Of a stretch of 64,000 bases of DNA, positions 1 to 27,006 are shown in pieces. The notes beneath the pieces are model-generated. The model did not search any database and had not been told where the DNA came from. It worked only from the letters and a program-made list of their open reading frames with translations. How positions within the stretch are numbered: position 1 is the first letter of the stretch; every line of letters starts with the position of its first letter. Made by a program: the position numbers and the translations under genes. The DNA lies in the NCBI GenBank assembly GCA_009746045.1, contig RPFO01000079.1, forward strand, positions 5,261,468 to 5,325,467, written 5' to 3'. This stretch comes from Mesostigma viride. Its lineage: Eukaryota > Streptophyta > Mesostigmatophyceae > Mesostigmatales > Mesostigmataceae.

Positions 1-55
1 GCACGCGAGACTTGTTCAGTCTTGCACATGCTCGCGAGCGTATATAAGCGCGCGG

Positions 56-122
56 CAGGCTCGAGCTACCATGTTCCGGATTCTCAAAATTTCTGGCCCG
101 CGGGCTGTTTTTTCTCCTCGAC
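56..122 (+). repeat. Dispersed ~60-bp repeat, copy 1
   Basis: This stretch matches a short unit seen at four other places in the window (6505-6545 minus, 7066-7100 plus, 7919-7976 plus, 30219-30290 minus). The shared core includes GATTCTCCCGATTTCTGGCC and GCGCTGGTTGTCTC. This copy is diverged in the middle. It could be a SINE or MITE fragment. No tRNA B box is visible, so the class is unknown. Confidence 0.6.
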
Positions 123-460
123 AAGCTCGGCATACATGAAAGGTGATGTTGTAATTCTTTCTGCTGCTTCGAACACTTCAGGAGTGATGCACTGTAGGGG
201 TTTAGTCGTGAGCAAGATTACCTATAATTAATTAACTTTAATTAATTAATTTATTAACTAGTTAATCAAACACGTGCTCCTGTTATGCCAGTGGCATGCC
301 ACATGCCAGTGCACAATCGGACCCGTCGAGAGGATCCGGCATCCCCTGTGGGTGCAAGACCCGTGTGCATGAGCATTGCATGGCTGTGGAGGCGTGAGCG
401 AACGAACGAAAAAATTACCATGATATAGTGCATGGTTCGTAGCATCTCTCTGCATAGGCA

Positions 461-557
461 TAGCATAGCTAAATTCTTAATGCAACATCCATGGGGGTCC
501 CATTAAAGACAAAGCATGGCTAAATGTTGAAGGCATCATCCATGGGGGCCATTATGG
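461..557. repeat. Short tandem duplication (~50 bp unit, two copies)
   Basis: Two diverged copies, at about 461-507 and 511-557, share AGCAT.GCTAAAT and CATCCATGGGGG. The rest of 123-570 holds TTAATTAA-type runs near 228-262 that resemble the LINE tails elsewhere in the window, but I see no gene there. Confidence 0.5.
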
Positions 558-805
558 GCGCACATGCGCGGGGGCGTCTTTTCTAGGCGCATCTGCTACT
601 ACCATCGGTTACAGCTGTAACGCAGTATTGTGACCGGCCGGTATTGTGACATATCACGTGACGAGCCACGAGGTAGCCATGGCTGACGGCGGAGCTCATA
701 ACTTTCACGTTTGAGCACCGAATTTAGCCGTGAATATCACAGTCGACGCGTCTTTCTACGACGCACATGCTGATATAATTTTCCAAAGCTATTCCGCAAT
801 ATACG

Positions 806-2227
806 ATGAGCAAACGCCCCTCGACGCAACGCAGCCTGGCGGCTGCGCTCGGCAATGAAAATACGTCTGCAGCTCCGGCTGCAGCTTCGCCCACCGGCCC
901 AGAAGGCAGCGGCGCCACTAGCCAAGCTCTAGTGGTCGCCCAGCCCCCCGCTGAGCCCGCCTCGCCAGCAGCGTCGCCTGAACCCAAGCGCAGTCGCCCT
1001 GCCGAGCCAACCTGGGACGAGTTCGACTTTGACGCCAGCCAGCCCGGCTTTTTTGACAAGCTCACCCTTGATCGCATCCTGGCCTACGTGTTTTTCGGAT
1101 CGCACGCCTCGCTTCTTGAACTGTGCAAGCAGCTTTCTCACCAGGGCCGCTTCTTCAATGGGCACCTTCCTTCAGAGGCGCCATTTTGACCATGTGCAAC
1201 ACCCACACCACCCGCCGCCCCCACCTCCAGCAATATGCCCTCTTTTCCCTCCTTGGACGCTCCATCGAGGCGCTTTGGCCCCCCACGCCCCTCACCACCA
1301 CCTTAACCGAATCCTCCATCCGCGCCCTCCTTAAGGAAGCTTTCGAGCAGCACGTGACCCCCCTTGCCACAGATGTGGCGGCAATGGGCGGCACGCTGGC
1401 TGCTGAGCTAGCTCCCCACCATCTCCACCGCCACCTCCACCCTCCTCGCCTCCTCCACCGCCACCACCCCCGGCCTCGTCCGACGCCATCACTGCCCAGC
1501 TCCGTGACATCGACCAACGTCTTAAGGACAATGCCATCGCTCTCGAGGTCCTGCAGAACACCGCAGGCCTCACCGCCCAGGTGGTGAAGGACATCGCCAC
1601 CAAGCCAGCCCCGGCTGGCCTGGCCGGCGATGCTCCTCCCATCGATCACGACCTGGGCGGGCATGCTTAAGCAGCACACCACCGCCTCCACCACCTCCGC
1701 CGTCGCAGCACAGCTCCAGTGGCAGACGCTTGACCTCCGCGAGGAGGCCGAGCTCGCCAAGCGCAGCCTCAGCGCCATACTCAAGAACTTCGACATATGG
1801 AGGAAGGTGAGAATTCCGAGAAGCTTGCGCGTGCGTTTGAGAGCAAAATCCTTGCACGCATGGGCCTCCTTGGTGACCGCCCACAGCCTCCCCCGCGCGC
1901 GGGGTAAGGCAGGGGCGCCTCCGCTTCTTCTCATCTTTGATGACAGCCCAGCGGACAAGATTTCGTTTCTCAGACGCCGCAAGCGGCTCGAGAAAACTCC
2001 CTTCACCGTGGACGACGACTTGAGGCCTGGCGCAGCAACAACGGCGATGGGAGCTATGGCCGACCTACCTCCAGCTCCGGCAGACCAAGGCGGGCCAGCC
2101 GGTGTACTGGAAGGGGGCGGCCATCTACGTCGGCCACAAGCCCTGGCACGCGACCCCCTCGACCACCGTGGCCCCAGCGACCCCAGACGCCCCAGCCTAG
2201 GGGAATACAGCAGCAGTAGTGTAGAAT
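806..2227 (+). pseudogene. LINE ORF1-like protein, frameshifted
   Basis: The ATG at 806 opens a Pro/Ala-rich leader with the PEPKRSRP and WDEFDFD motifs, which stops at 1189. Homology to the other ORF1 copies continues in other frames: SIRALLKEAFEQHVTPLATD near 1317-1376, DAITAQLRDIDQRLKDNAIA near 1479-1540, QTLDLREEAELAKRSL near 1720, and the C-terminal signature RRRKRLEKTPFTVDDDL near 1975. At least three frameshifts separate these pieces, so the copy is dead. Comparison with the intact 453-residue copy at 27207-28568 suggests an N-terminal domain, a coiled coil, an RRM-like region and a C-terminal domain, the L1 ORF1p layout. The bulk of the shorter open frames here are shifts of this one gene. 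Confidence 0.75.
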
Positions 2228-2450
2228 AGTTAGACAGTGGCCTTGTACACGCCCGCCTACTACCAGGCACTATATACCAGCTGCGGCCTAGCATTTTTAG
2301 TCATGTACATGTGTGCCTATGATGAGCCACACCCCAGATGATGCCTAGCTTTATTTAATTATGCAGTGCACATGCAGGGAGTCACTCTCTGCTGAGAAGC
2401 CAAGCCCTAGCTCTTGTATAGCTATGCTGATCTCCCGGGCCACACGGCAT

Positions 2451-3639
2451 TAATTCATTAATTAATTATCAACATCACAAAGGCCGGCCCCTCCCCCTTG
2501 CTCCTCACCTTTGACACCATGGCGGATAAGATGGAGTTCCTCAAGTGTCGCAAGCGGCTTGGGGGGACCGCCTACACGCTGGACGACGACTTGACCTTGA
2601 CGCAGCAACAACGGCGACGGGAGCTATGGCCGACCTACCTCCAGCTTCGGCAGAAGGCGGGGCAGAAGCCGGTCTACTGGAAGGGGGCGGACATCTACGT
2701 CGCCCACAAGCCCTGGCAGGCGACCCCTGCCGCCCCAGCCACCCCAGCCACCGGCCCCAGCCTAGGGAATATATAGCAGTAGTGTAGCCTAGAAAGCTTA
2801 GTGACGTGGCCATGTATGCCTACGTGACGGGCCCACACCCGCCCTTGCAATAGCCGTAGCAATTTCGAGTCATGCTTTGCCCATGCAGGGAGTTACTCTC
2901 TGCTGAGAGGCCATGTGTACCCCAGCTATAGCCTAGCCACATACCTTCCACCCCATATGTCATGCAGGCCTTCTAGGCCCTCTCCTCAAGCCCCCCCTGG
3001 GTGCCTGTGCTTGTTTAGGAGGCATGAACCATCATGGAGGTGCAGGTGCACCTAGTGCACCCAGAGCAGGTGATAGTTGTACATCCTACACCTGCAGGTT
3101 GTCGCCCTGATTGTATTACAAACCCATAGATGCCCCTTTCTCAGGGCTATGTGTTACATATGCTCCCCACGGAGCTATGATTTTAATTAATTAATTAATT
3201 AATCAACATCACTCCGTTGGGAGTACATGTAGCACATAGCCGGCTGAGAAGGGGCATATGGCTTTTAATACATGTATTCTAGGCTACTTCATGCAAGGGT
3301 GGGAATGTAAGCTACCCCTGCTCTAGGTGCCTCAAGGGCACCGGCACCACCATGCTGTCTCAGGTTCAACCCAACTAAGGGGATCCTGGCACGGGGGAGG
3401 AAGATATCATCATGGCTATACAAAAACTAGAGTGTGGCATCTCAGCAGAGAGCAGCTCTCTGCATGGGCACAACATAACTAAACAAAGCTAGGCATCATC
3501 TGGAGTGTGGCTCATCATAGGCACACATGTACATTCATAGCGCGTGGCTTAGCTGGGATAGTGCCTCTAGGAGGCGTACATGTACATGGCCACGGTCTAT
3601 CTATTCTACACTACTACTGCTGTATTCCCGTAAGCTATG
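2451..3639 (-). mobile_element. 5'-truncated ORF1-element 3'UTR, itself interrupted
   Basis: Read on the minus strand, it starts just after the ORF1 stop region (GGGAATACAGCAGTAG), runs through the subfamily A 3'UTR, and reaches hairpin ACTCC-CAAC-GGAGT (3211-3224) and a TTAA-type tail at 2451-2467. A plus-strand copy sits inside it at 2479-3201. Removing that copy gives a roughly 460-bp insertion flanked by CCACACGGCAT on both sides. Confidence 0.75.
2479..3201 (+). mobile_element. 5'-truncated ORF1-only LINE copy nested in the preceding element
   Basis: It holds the last part of ORF1 in one frame (about 2480-2776: LLTFDTMADKMEFL, then TLDDDLTLTQQQRRRELWP and VYWKGADIYVAHKPW), a 3'UTR, hairpin GCTCC-CCAC-GGAGC at 3162-3175 and a TTAA tail to about 3201. 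The 11-bp repeat ATCAACATCAC flanks it at 2468-2478 and 3202-3212; that sequence belongs to the 3' end of the host element. This is therefore the youngest event in the cluster. The ORF1 fragment has no start and is presumably not expressed. Confidence 0.8.
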
Positions 3640-3650
3640 CCACACGGCAT

Positions 3651-4138
3651 TAAAAAAAAATTAAATTAAATTATAACATGCCTCCGTGGGGAGGTCATGT
3701 AGCACATATTTCATGATGGATGGGGTGGAGGAAGCCGCGTGATCGAACTATCCTAACTCTATCTAGAAAAGCCTAACTACACTACTCATCAAAACGCCTC
3801 CTCCGCTTGGGGGGAGGTGGCTTGCCCACAGGGTCGGGCGTGTGTGCCTTGACAATCTTCTTCCACCGCTCCTTGTCCTGCATGGCAGTCCAAAGACGGG
3901 AGAGAGAGTGGATGCGGTACTCAAACTGGGCTGGGACCACTAGGTCGTCCAGCAACATCTGGGTATAGGTCATGGCATGTTTCCCTACCTTTTTAGGAAT
4001 GTTCTTGGGGCCAGGCCAGGTCAAAATGTGCCGCCCCGGTTGGCCGAGCCGCTGGGGACCGGCCAGACCAAGGGCGGTGTCGACCTGGCTGGTGCGAGCA
4101 AGATGTCCTACAAATGCTATCCTACGCTGTCTAATCGA
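3651..4138 (-). mobile_element. LINE ORF2 C-terminal fragment with 3' end, subfamily A
   Basis: On the minus strand, 4138-3782 encodes the tail of a reverse-transcriptase protein: RQRRIAFVGHLARTSQVDTA, then WTAMQDKERWKKIVKAHTP, and a stop at 3782. The motif of repeated R, G-H-L-A-R and a final basic tail is typical of the end of many LINE ORF2 proteins. A short 3'UTR, hairpin CCTCC-CCAC-GGAGG (3681-3694) and a TTTAA-rich tail follow, ending at 3651. CCACACGGCAT flanks both sides. It is 5' truncated, as is usual for LINE insertions. Confidence 0.8.
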
Positions 4139-4353
4139 CCACACGGCATGCTCCCCCTTAACTGGGCCGGCATAGCGTGATAGACCATGAGGGTGCAGGT
4201 GCCCTGGTGCACCTAGAGCAGGGGTAGCTTACATTCCCACCCTTGCATGAAGTAGCCTAGAATGTATTAAAAGCCATATGCCCCTTCTCAGGGATATGTG
4301 CTACATTGACTCCCAACGGAGTGATGTTGATAATTAATTAATTAATTAATTAA

Positions 4354-5632
4354 TAAGCATGGTTGTACTAATTACCCTTAACTAGTGCACCCACAGTGAT
4401 GCCATGCAGACCCTCCTATCATGAGTGGTTTTTGATTGCACCTGTGGCTTGCCTTCGGGCATGCATGCTCAAGGGAAGATGAAATTCTCTGCCCCCCTGC
4501 TGGAGTCGGGGTAAAATTGGCTTTTGGTTCTCAATTCTCAAACTCTCGTGCAAGAAGCTGCTATGCGGCAGAAGGAAGGTGGCGGGTCCGCGGAAGTACA
4601 AACAGGGGACTAGAATAAGAGTTCGGGATCTGGGCCGCCGCCCAGGTGAGATAGCTGGAAAAGGGCTAGAGGGTACGCAACGCAACGCAACGCGACTGAT
4701 TGGTAGTACTGTACGACCGTGTTGGACGCAATTTCCGGTACGTCAGCGATGCGGACTTTGCATGTCACATTGTACATGGAAAACTATATAAAGATCGAGC
4801 CGTTGCGTCGCGCTGTGATGTGGCGAACTTACTGTCCGCCATCGGATTGCATGCACCGTCGATGAGCGTCGATGCTCGTCGATGTGAACCCAACGCAAGC
4901 CATGTACGAAAAGAACTAGAAAACCCGCGGCGCGGCGGCAATTGGGGGCGAATTCGCCACATGAATATTCATGGGGTAAGTTACAGTTCTAACTTGTAGC
5001 CCGGCGACGCCGTGTCAAGCTCAGTCCATGCGCAGGTAGTCCGACGTAGGTATAGTCCGGACGTAAGAAATAGGACTCGCACGCCCGGCCTCGCGCGCGG
5101 CCCTTGCGGCAAGTGCTGCAAAGCGAATCCATAATACGGGGAAACTCTTGCAAATGTTTCATTTTACACCTACGATTTAATAATTTTTGAGAATTGAGAG
5201 CTTGAGAATTGGGGACAACCTAGTCGGGGTAAAATTCCGAACAGAGTTGTGCAACGTACATACAGGGATGTCCAAATTCAGTCTATTTTTGTATAATGTG
5301 CAGCGCTACTCCCCGATATTGAAAGAATTAAAGCGTGTGTGCATGACTTATTCACTTATTGGATCAATGCCCATCTCGGACAAATCGATCGATACTACGA
5401 TGTGATTATGACTATCAATTTTCTATTATAAAAGGAATCACTCGTGAGAACCTGCACGAGAGCTTCAAAAGCATCCCCATATATAGCATTCTCCGGCCGT
5501 GCATTGTACCTATAGCTGCATCACGTTGGTACCAACCTATAGCTTTAGTTGTCTCACTTACTAGACCCACAAACATAGCATGCCCAATTTCGATTCAGAA
5601 AGGAATTACCTTTCCTAACCCAGCCCCCCTGA
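4354..5632. other. Intergenic, no gene recognised
   Basis: This stretch has short open frames only, none with recognisable motifs or flanking splice logic. Part of it must be the 3' untranslated region of the DUF1295 gene ending at 5633. I see no RNA gene or clear repeat array. Confidence 0.5.
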
Positions 5633-8600
5633 CTACGACGATTTTTCTTTCTCAGGTGTTGGTCCTTGAGGTGGGTTTTGCTTACGGGGCAGCGTGAATC
5701 CGGCCCACGTCCCACGCTTATACTCCAGAAACCCGGGCTCTTTCCCATACTTGTCCCCCTGCGTCCCCTCCAGCGACGTTGTCGCCGACGTGAGCACGTA
5801 CTGTATACCGACAAAACCCAGCAACGACAACGCTGCCCAAGGGAGAGCCTCGGGCGTGCCCAGTTCACCACCGGCCGAGAACATCCCCACGAGCGTGCTC
5901 CCCGCCCACAGCAGCTGCTCCCCCGTGTAGTTTGGGTGACGGAGGACAGAGAACAGCCCCTCGCTCACCCACTTGCCGGGCCCGTTCTTGGCCTTGTAGT
6001 AGGACTTCTGGAAGTCGCCCACCGCCTCGACCAGCCAGCCAATCAGGGCGAGCGCTAGCGCAACCTGGATGTACCTGGTGGCATCCGGTGACGCCGTGTC
6101 TGCGTACCTTGCGGTAAGCACCACAGGGCTGACCATGCCCAAGTACAGAAAGGAGCAGCCAAGGATAAACGGCAGCCGTTTGACCCAGCCGCTGGTCTTT
6201 GACTCGGAACGAAAGCGGTCGTTGAACCGTTGCACGTTGCTGTCGCGCCAGGCCAGGTAGCCGATCAGGCGCAGGCCGAAGAGCAGCAGGCACAACGCGT
6301 GCGCGGTGGCCAGGCCGGGAAGCCCGCCGGCGTCCAGCATAACAAACCCGGTGAGTGCAATGGCCAGGGCATACCCATAGGTAACCTGCACGCAGAGGGG
6401 GGATGATCCATGCATTATTAGTGTTAGATTCGGGCCTGACGCATGCGCCATGTGCAGAGTTGTGCAGACATGGACAGTTGGACATGCCTGCATGCCTGCC
6501 CGCTCCATGATTTCAAGGAGACAACCAGCGCAGGCCAGAACTCGGCGATGTGGCCACATTCTGCTAATCACTCGTGGGTGGCTGTGGCGGCATGTCCAAA
6601 GTGTCCATAGTGTCCTGATCCGAGGGGATCGTTTTGTGATGTCGGCCCCCCTGTTGTCGAATGAGATCACAGAGAGCACAGGGTGTGCTGACCATACAAC
6701 AAGCGTACCTTGAGGGGGATGCACGGCCCAAGGCAGCTCTAGCTGGTTCGCTGATTGTCAACGTTGAGGAGAGAGAGAAAATCGGCGACACTCAGTGTCG
6801 TGCACGCGAGCGTAACGAGGCGTCGTCGTGACTTACCAGAAATCATTTATCCACAAAAGATCCTCATGGATCCAACATTCACCAAATGGGGTACATCCAG
6901 AGGTTCATCTATCTATGGGCCACACTCCCAAGCAATATAGAGTAACGCAAACAGGACAAGACGCAGGATCGAGCTCGACAGGAACCAGATCTCTTAGACC
7001 TTAAGTAAATGACGTCGCAACGCAAGGTAGATTTTATTTTGCATGTGGATAAAAGAATTTACGTAACGGATTCTCCCGATGTCTGACCTGCGCTGGTTGC
7101 CATATTGATATATGGCCTGCTGGTTGTCTCATCATACGTCAATGAAGACACGAGATGGCCTTATTGATATATGGCCTGCTGGTTGCCTCATCACACGTTA
7201 ATGAAGACACGAGATGGCCTTATTGATATATGGCCTGCTGCTTGCCCCATCATACGTTAATGAAGACACAAGATGACCTTATTGATATATGGCCTGCTGG
7301 TTGCCTCATCACACGTTAATGAAGACACGATATGACCCTGAACTGCGCTCATGCGCATGGTCAGACAATGCGCATGGCCGCTAGGGCTGTGGCAGCAAGG
7401 GATTCGTGACTCAGTAGCACTCCACAGATCACACTACCCCGTGTAGTCGAGACATCGTGCCAGAGTTCCTGTGCTCTAGTCCCAGTATCATACACAAAAT
7501 CCACTCTTGTATGGCGCTACTTGCACAGCTGGCATGTGCGATGTGTTATGCATGTAATGTAAACACAGCGGCACCATGGCTCGTATAGCGATACATTAGC
7601 CTCCTCATATAGCGATACATCAGCCTCCTCATATAGCGATACATTAGCCTCCTCATATAGCGATACATTAGCCTCCTCATATAGCGATCCATTAGCCTCC
7701 TCATATAGTGATACATTAGCCTCCTCATATAGCGATACATTAGCCTCCTCATATAGCGATACATTAGCCTCCTCATACAGCTATACATTGTCTCCTTGAT
7801 TCAATGGCCTCGTGTAGCTCCATTAGCTGCATTGCATCCCACAATAGTGACAAGGCTCTTCGCTCTGGCCATATAGCTGGTCAGCGTCGTACACGCGGAA
7901 TAGATAACGGCAGCCTCAAGATACCATGGCCCGGATTCTCCCGATTTCTGGCCTGCGCTGGTTGTCTCCTTGATGTAAGTCAGCGTCCTAGTTCGTAGCA
8001 GACGGTGCGTGCCTGTAGCTCAATCAGTTGCAGATTGTGCACGACGGGATGTAGTTGTTACAGTGCTGATAATGTCCCCCACAGTCCAGACAGTTACAGT
8101 GACTCTTACAGTGACCGGAAATTATACTGTGTCAATTAGTGTTGCCTGCTGGCCTGTTGCATGTGTGTCAAATCCCGAGCACTGGCAACGGCTCGTGCCA
8201 CAAACCACCATGTGTGTTGGCGACTTCAATGTGCGCGCGTGACAAATACCGGTCGAAGTCATCACAGCGCAATTCTCTGCGCCTGATGATGACAATACAT
8301 GATAATTTGCGTACAGACAGAAGGATTGCACACGCAATTGGTAACAGAGACGAGAGGTCTGGGTGAGAAGGGCCCTCCCGTGCTTTAGCAAGTACGGTAA
8401 ACCACAGCGTATTATCTAGGAATCCCCCGATGCACCGTTCTACGGCAATTTCTAAGCAGCACTTACCGCCAGGTCAGCATTCTTCACGTTGCCTCGCTCA
8501 CGCGAAGTGTAACTGTACTGGGCATTCCACGCCACCCGCGGAAGGCCCTTTCTAAACCCTCGTAGTAACATCCCGGTCACGACAACGCTTACGGCAGGCG

Positions 8601-8989
8601 TTAGCTGTATCCGCCACGCGATGATTAACTGCCCCTGGACATCCCCGCGAACGGATTTAAACTTACCGTACCCGTGGTCAATTGAAAAAACTCACGGTGT
8701 ACTGGCTCTTCCAGAGTCCAACAAGCGACGGCGCGGTGCAGCATGTCGCAAGAACCGGGAGTGCCGACGACGTTGCGAGGAAGCCTGGAACCACAGGGAG
8801 CAGCGACGCCATACATGGTTGCATGTTGCGAGGCCTTGTGGGTGGGGGCAGCGGAGGCAATTTGTTCTTCCACGGCAAGCCTTCCTGAAAGAATATCCGC
8901 GTATGAAAGGGCGCGCGGCAGCTGCGGAATGCAGCTGCACTGGTTGCTGGGGCTTGCACAGCAAAGGGGACTGAAGCAATGAGAGCCAT
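5633..8989 (-). CDS. DUF1295 / steroid 5-alpha-reductase-like membrane protein, copy 1
   Basis: I join two exons: 8989-8696 (98 codons, ATG at 8989) and 6385-5633 (250 codons plus stop), giving 348 residues. The donor GTGAGT at 8695 and the acceptor CAG ending at 6386 are in phase 0, and the copy at 31795-33613 has the same intron position. The first ~50 residues (MALIASVPFAVQAPATSAAA) look like an organelle transit peptide. Exon 2 has several hydrophobic helices and the family signature LRHPNYTGEQLLWAG, preceded by GPGKW. In this family (Pfam DUF1295, related to 5-alpha reductases and isoprenylcysteine methyltransferases) that region binds the cofactor; the substrate here is unknown. The C-terminus is charged (EKEKSS). 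The 2.3-kb intron carries two tandem arrays and three dispersed repeats. Confidence 0.85.
6505..6545 (-). repeat. Dispersed ~60-bp repeat, copy 2
   Basis: GACAACCAGCGCAGGCCAGA matches the repeat at 30219-30290. It lies just beyond the acceptor, within the intron of DUF1295 copy 1. Confidence 0.6.
7066..7100 (+). repeat. Dispersed ~60-bp repeat, copy 3
   Basis: CGGATTCTCCCGATGTCTG and CTGCGCTGGTTGCC match the consensus. It sits directly before the 59-bp array, whose units also contain CCTGCTGGTTG, so the array may have grown from this repeat. Confidence 0.6.
7105..7340 (+). repeat. 59-bp tandem repeat, four copies
   Basis: Units begin at 7105, 7164, 7223 and 7282, each starting TTGATATATGGCCTGCTGG and carrying GAAGACACGA. 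They differ at only a few bases. The array lies in the intron of DUF1295 copy 1. Confidence 0.9.
7584..7795 (+). repeat. 24-bp tandem repeat, about nine copies
   Basis: The unit is TAGCGATACATTAGCCTCCT plus CATA. Because 24 is a multiple of three, the minus strand stays open as a repeated YRYMRRLM peptide, but it lies in an intron and nothing supports translation. Confidence 0.9.
7919..7976 (+). repeat. Dispersed ~60-bp repeat, copy 4 (best copy)
   Basis: It contains CCATGGCCCGGATTCTCCCG, then TTTCTGGCCTGCGCTGG and TTGTCTCCTTGAT. It is nearly the reverse complement of 30219-30290. Confidence 0.65.
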
Positions 8990-9787
8990 AACTAAAAGGA
9001 GCTGGAAGCATGAGGGTCTGTTTACGTTTCTTCTTTGCCATTTTCTGTGCACAGTGGTTCTGTCCCCTTGGGCTGATACATTACGGCACAGAGCTACCAA
9101 ATGTAACGCATGCAGTATCGGACAAAGGGATTATTTTGCGTCCTTGCTGGTCCTTCATGGTTTTCCGTGTGACGCGTGGCATGGGCGGCATTGTGTTGGT
9201 GGTGGTCCATCTCATCAGAGTTCATCAAACACCATGACACAATGGCGCACCGCGCGGCGCGCAGGCGCGCAGTGCACCGGGACAGGGCGCTTGGCCAGTT
9301 GCCAGATGCCACGTGCACAACCGCTCTGGCACCCAAGCAGGGCGAGGGTTCGAGGTCAGGCTGGCAGCAGGCAACAAATTTCTGCTGTGCTCACGTATAC
9401 TTTCCCCGACGGTGGCAACAATGGCTGACACTGGAATTTAAAAGAAATTTCCGTGCATACATCTGAACTGAGTTTACGATTTCTCCAAGTAATGAGTACA
9501 TTTGTTCCAATGATTCTTTGGCATGCACAGGTTACACGTGTGATACGACATGCGGTTATCATGGCATGAGAGAAAGGCCTCGAATTTGTTGACGGTCACT
9601 GTAACATTGATAGAGGTCTCGTCTTGCTGAATGTAATTTCGGAGTTTTGAGAATAATTTTTTGCCAATTGAGCACATGTCTCTTTAGAAGTAACTTCTGA
9701 AAAGCAAAAAGCTATTGTTTACGGGTGCTGCAGATATAGGAAGGGATTTTCTTTGCACGAGCGGTTTTTATTTGGTTGCCAAAACAA
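8990..9787. promoter_or_regulatory. Divergent promoter region of DUF1295 copy 1 and RNF121
   Basis: The two start codons (8989 minus, 9788 plus) face away from each other with 798 bp between them, so both promoters and 5'UTRs must lie here unless there are upstream non-coding exons. I do not see a convincing TATA box at a fixed distance from either start. Confidence 0.45.
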
Positions 9788-26223
<16,436 letters not shown>

Positions 26224-26384
26224 AGAATAGCTATTAAGTGAGACAACTATTCCTGGATGCTATAGATAACCTATTTATTTCTGATGGGATTTCCCCTACA
26301 TATCATTATTGATGCTTCAGCTATCTATATCAATTATTGAGATATCAAACGGCCCGGTATATCTTCATGAGACCTCCACTATCT

Positions 26385-26446
26385 GAATTGGGGAATTCAG
26401 TGCTCCGCGGTCCCCCAACGGGGACACGAGACTTATTAAATAAAAA
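26385..26446 (+). mobile_element. LINE 3'-end fragment with variant hairpin
   Basis: GTGCTCCGCG precedes hairpin GTCCCC-CAAC-GGGGAC (26410-26425), then CACGAG and an A/T-rich tail (TTATTAAATAAAAA). The layout matches the subfamily B ends at 28927 and 52146. Only the extreme 3' end is recognisable. Confidence 0.55.
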
Positions 26447-26619
26447 ATCAATATTCACAAGATAACCAGCACAGCTTGACATCACAAAATTCTGCTCCGT
26501 CATTAATCAAATAATTGATTAAAAACAATAATAAAAACATCATGCATGCAGCCCGGCGCCTGGACATCCTGGCCTTTTGTGTTTTTTGAGCATTGTGATT
26601 TGTCAATCTTATGGTGATG

Positions 26620-26970
26620 ATCGAATTTAAATTAAATTAAATTAAATTAAACTATAACATGACTCCGTTGGGAGATCATGTAGCACGTATTCCCTTGAGC
26701 ACTTGATGGATGGACGTGAGCGAAGCCGCGAAACCTAACTAAGCTAGGGGTTAACCCTAATCTAATCTAGAAAATCCTACTTACTCTACTCAGCAAAGCG
26801 CCCCTTTCCTCCTGGGGGGGGGGGTCTTGCCCACAGGGGCTAGCTGGCGTGTTCACGAGCCTGGACAATCGTCTGCATGCCACCTCGATCTTCTTGTTCT
26901 GCATAGCAGTCCAAGCAAGAGAGAGGGATCGGAAATGCGGTGTTCAAACTTATAGCTGGGACCCGACTAG
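26620..26970 (-). mobile_element. LINE ORF2 3' end, subfamily A (decayed)
   Basis: On the minus strand, decayed ORF2 C-terminal sequence (as at 3782-4138, near 26965-26800) runs into a 3'UTR with TCTAGATTAGATTAGGGTTA, hairpin CTCC-CAAC-GGAG (26662-26674) and a TTTAA-repeat tail ending near 26620. Coding potential is lost through several indels. Confidence 0.65.
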
Positions 26971-27006
26971 GTCGGGTGATGGGATCAGGGAAGCATCTAT
27001 ACTAAC

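Larger units (their letters stand above)
2440..4149. repeat. Three copies of an 11-bp target-site duplication
   Basis: CCACACGGCAT occurs at 2440-2450, 3640-3650 and 4139-4149. These positions are exactly the outer edges and the shared boundary of two minus-strand insertions (2451-3639 and 3651-4138) lying inside the subfamily A element. Two insertions therefore used the same target, each making the same 11-bp duplication. Confidence 0.8.
571..4353 (+). mobile_element. ORF1-only LINE, subfamily A, interrupted by later insertions
   Basis: The element runs 5'UTR, a broken ORF1, a 3'UTR, hairpin ACTCC-CAAC-GGAGT at 4309-4322 and a TTAA-repeat tail ending near 4353. It is split: its 3'UTR stops at 2450 and resumes at 4150 after a 1.7-kb block of other insertions. 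The resumed part (CACCTAGAGCAGGGGTAGC and onward) matches the intact order in the minus-strand copy at 3213-3639. Without the block the unit is about 2 kb, the same as the copies at 27007 and 56036. The 5' end is uncertain: a 5'UTR motif (GGTTACAGCTGTAACGCAG) lies at about 608-626 and GCTGACGGCGGAGCTCA at about 680, so the leader may be partly duplicated. No ORF2 lies between ORF1 and the tail. Confidence 0.7.

Noticed and set aside
511-4361. AAGCATGG at 511-518 and 4354-4361 as target duplication of the first ORF1 element
   Set aside because: It is only eight bases, the left copy is within a local tandem duplication, and the implied 5' end is not supported by other copies.
8009-8080. tRNA-like stretch with a box A match (TAGCTCAATCAGTT)
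   Set aside because: It lacks a box B and a closing acceptor stem; I find no cloverleaf.
8621-8974. Plus-strand gene with RRRGAACRKNRECRRRC, similar to a frame at 33203-33586
   Set aside because: The similarity is real, but it comes from the minus strand: both are exon 1 of the DUF1295 paralogs, with matching GTGAGT donors.
9776-9787. Start of RNF121 four codons upstream of 9788
   Set aside because: The upstream codon is TTG; the first ATG is at 9788.
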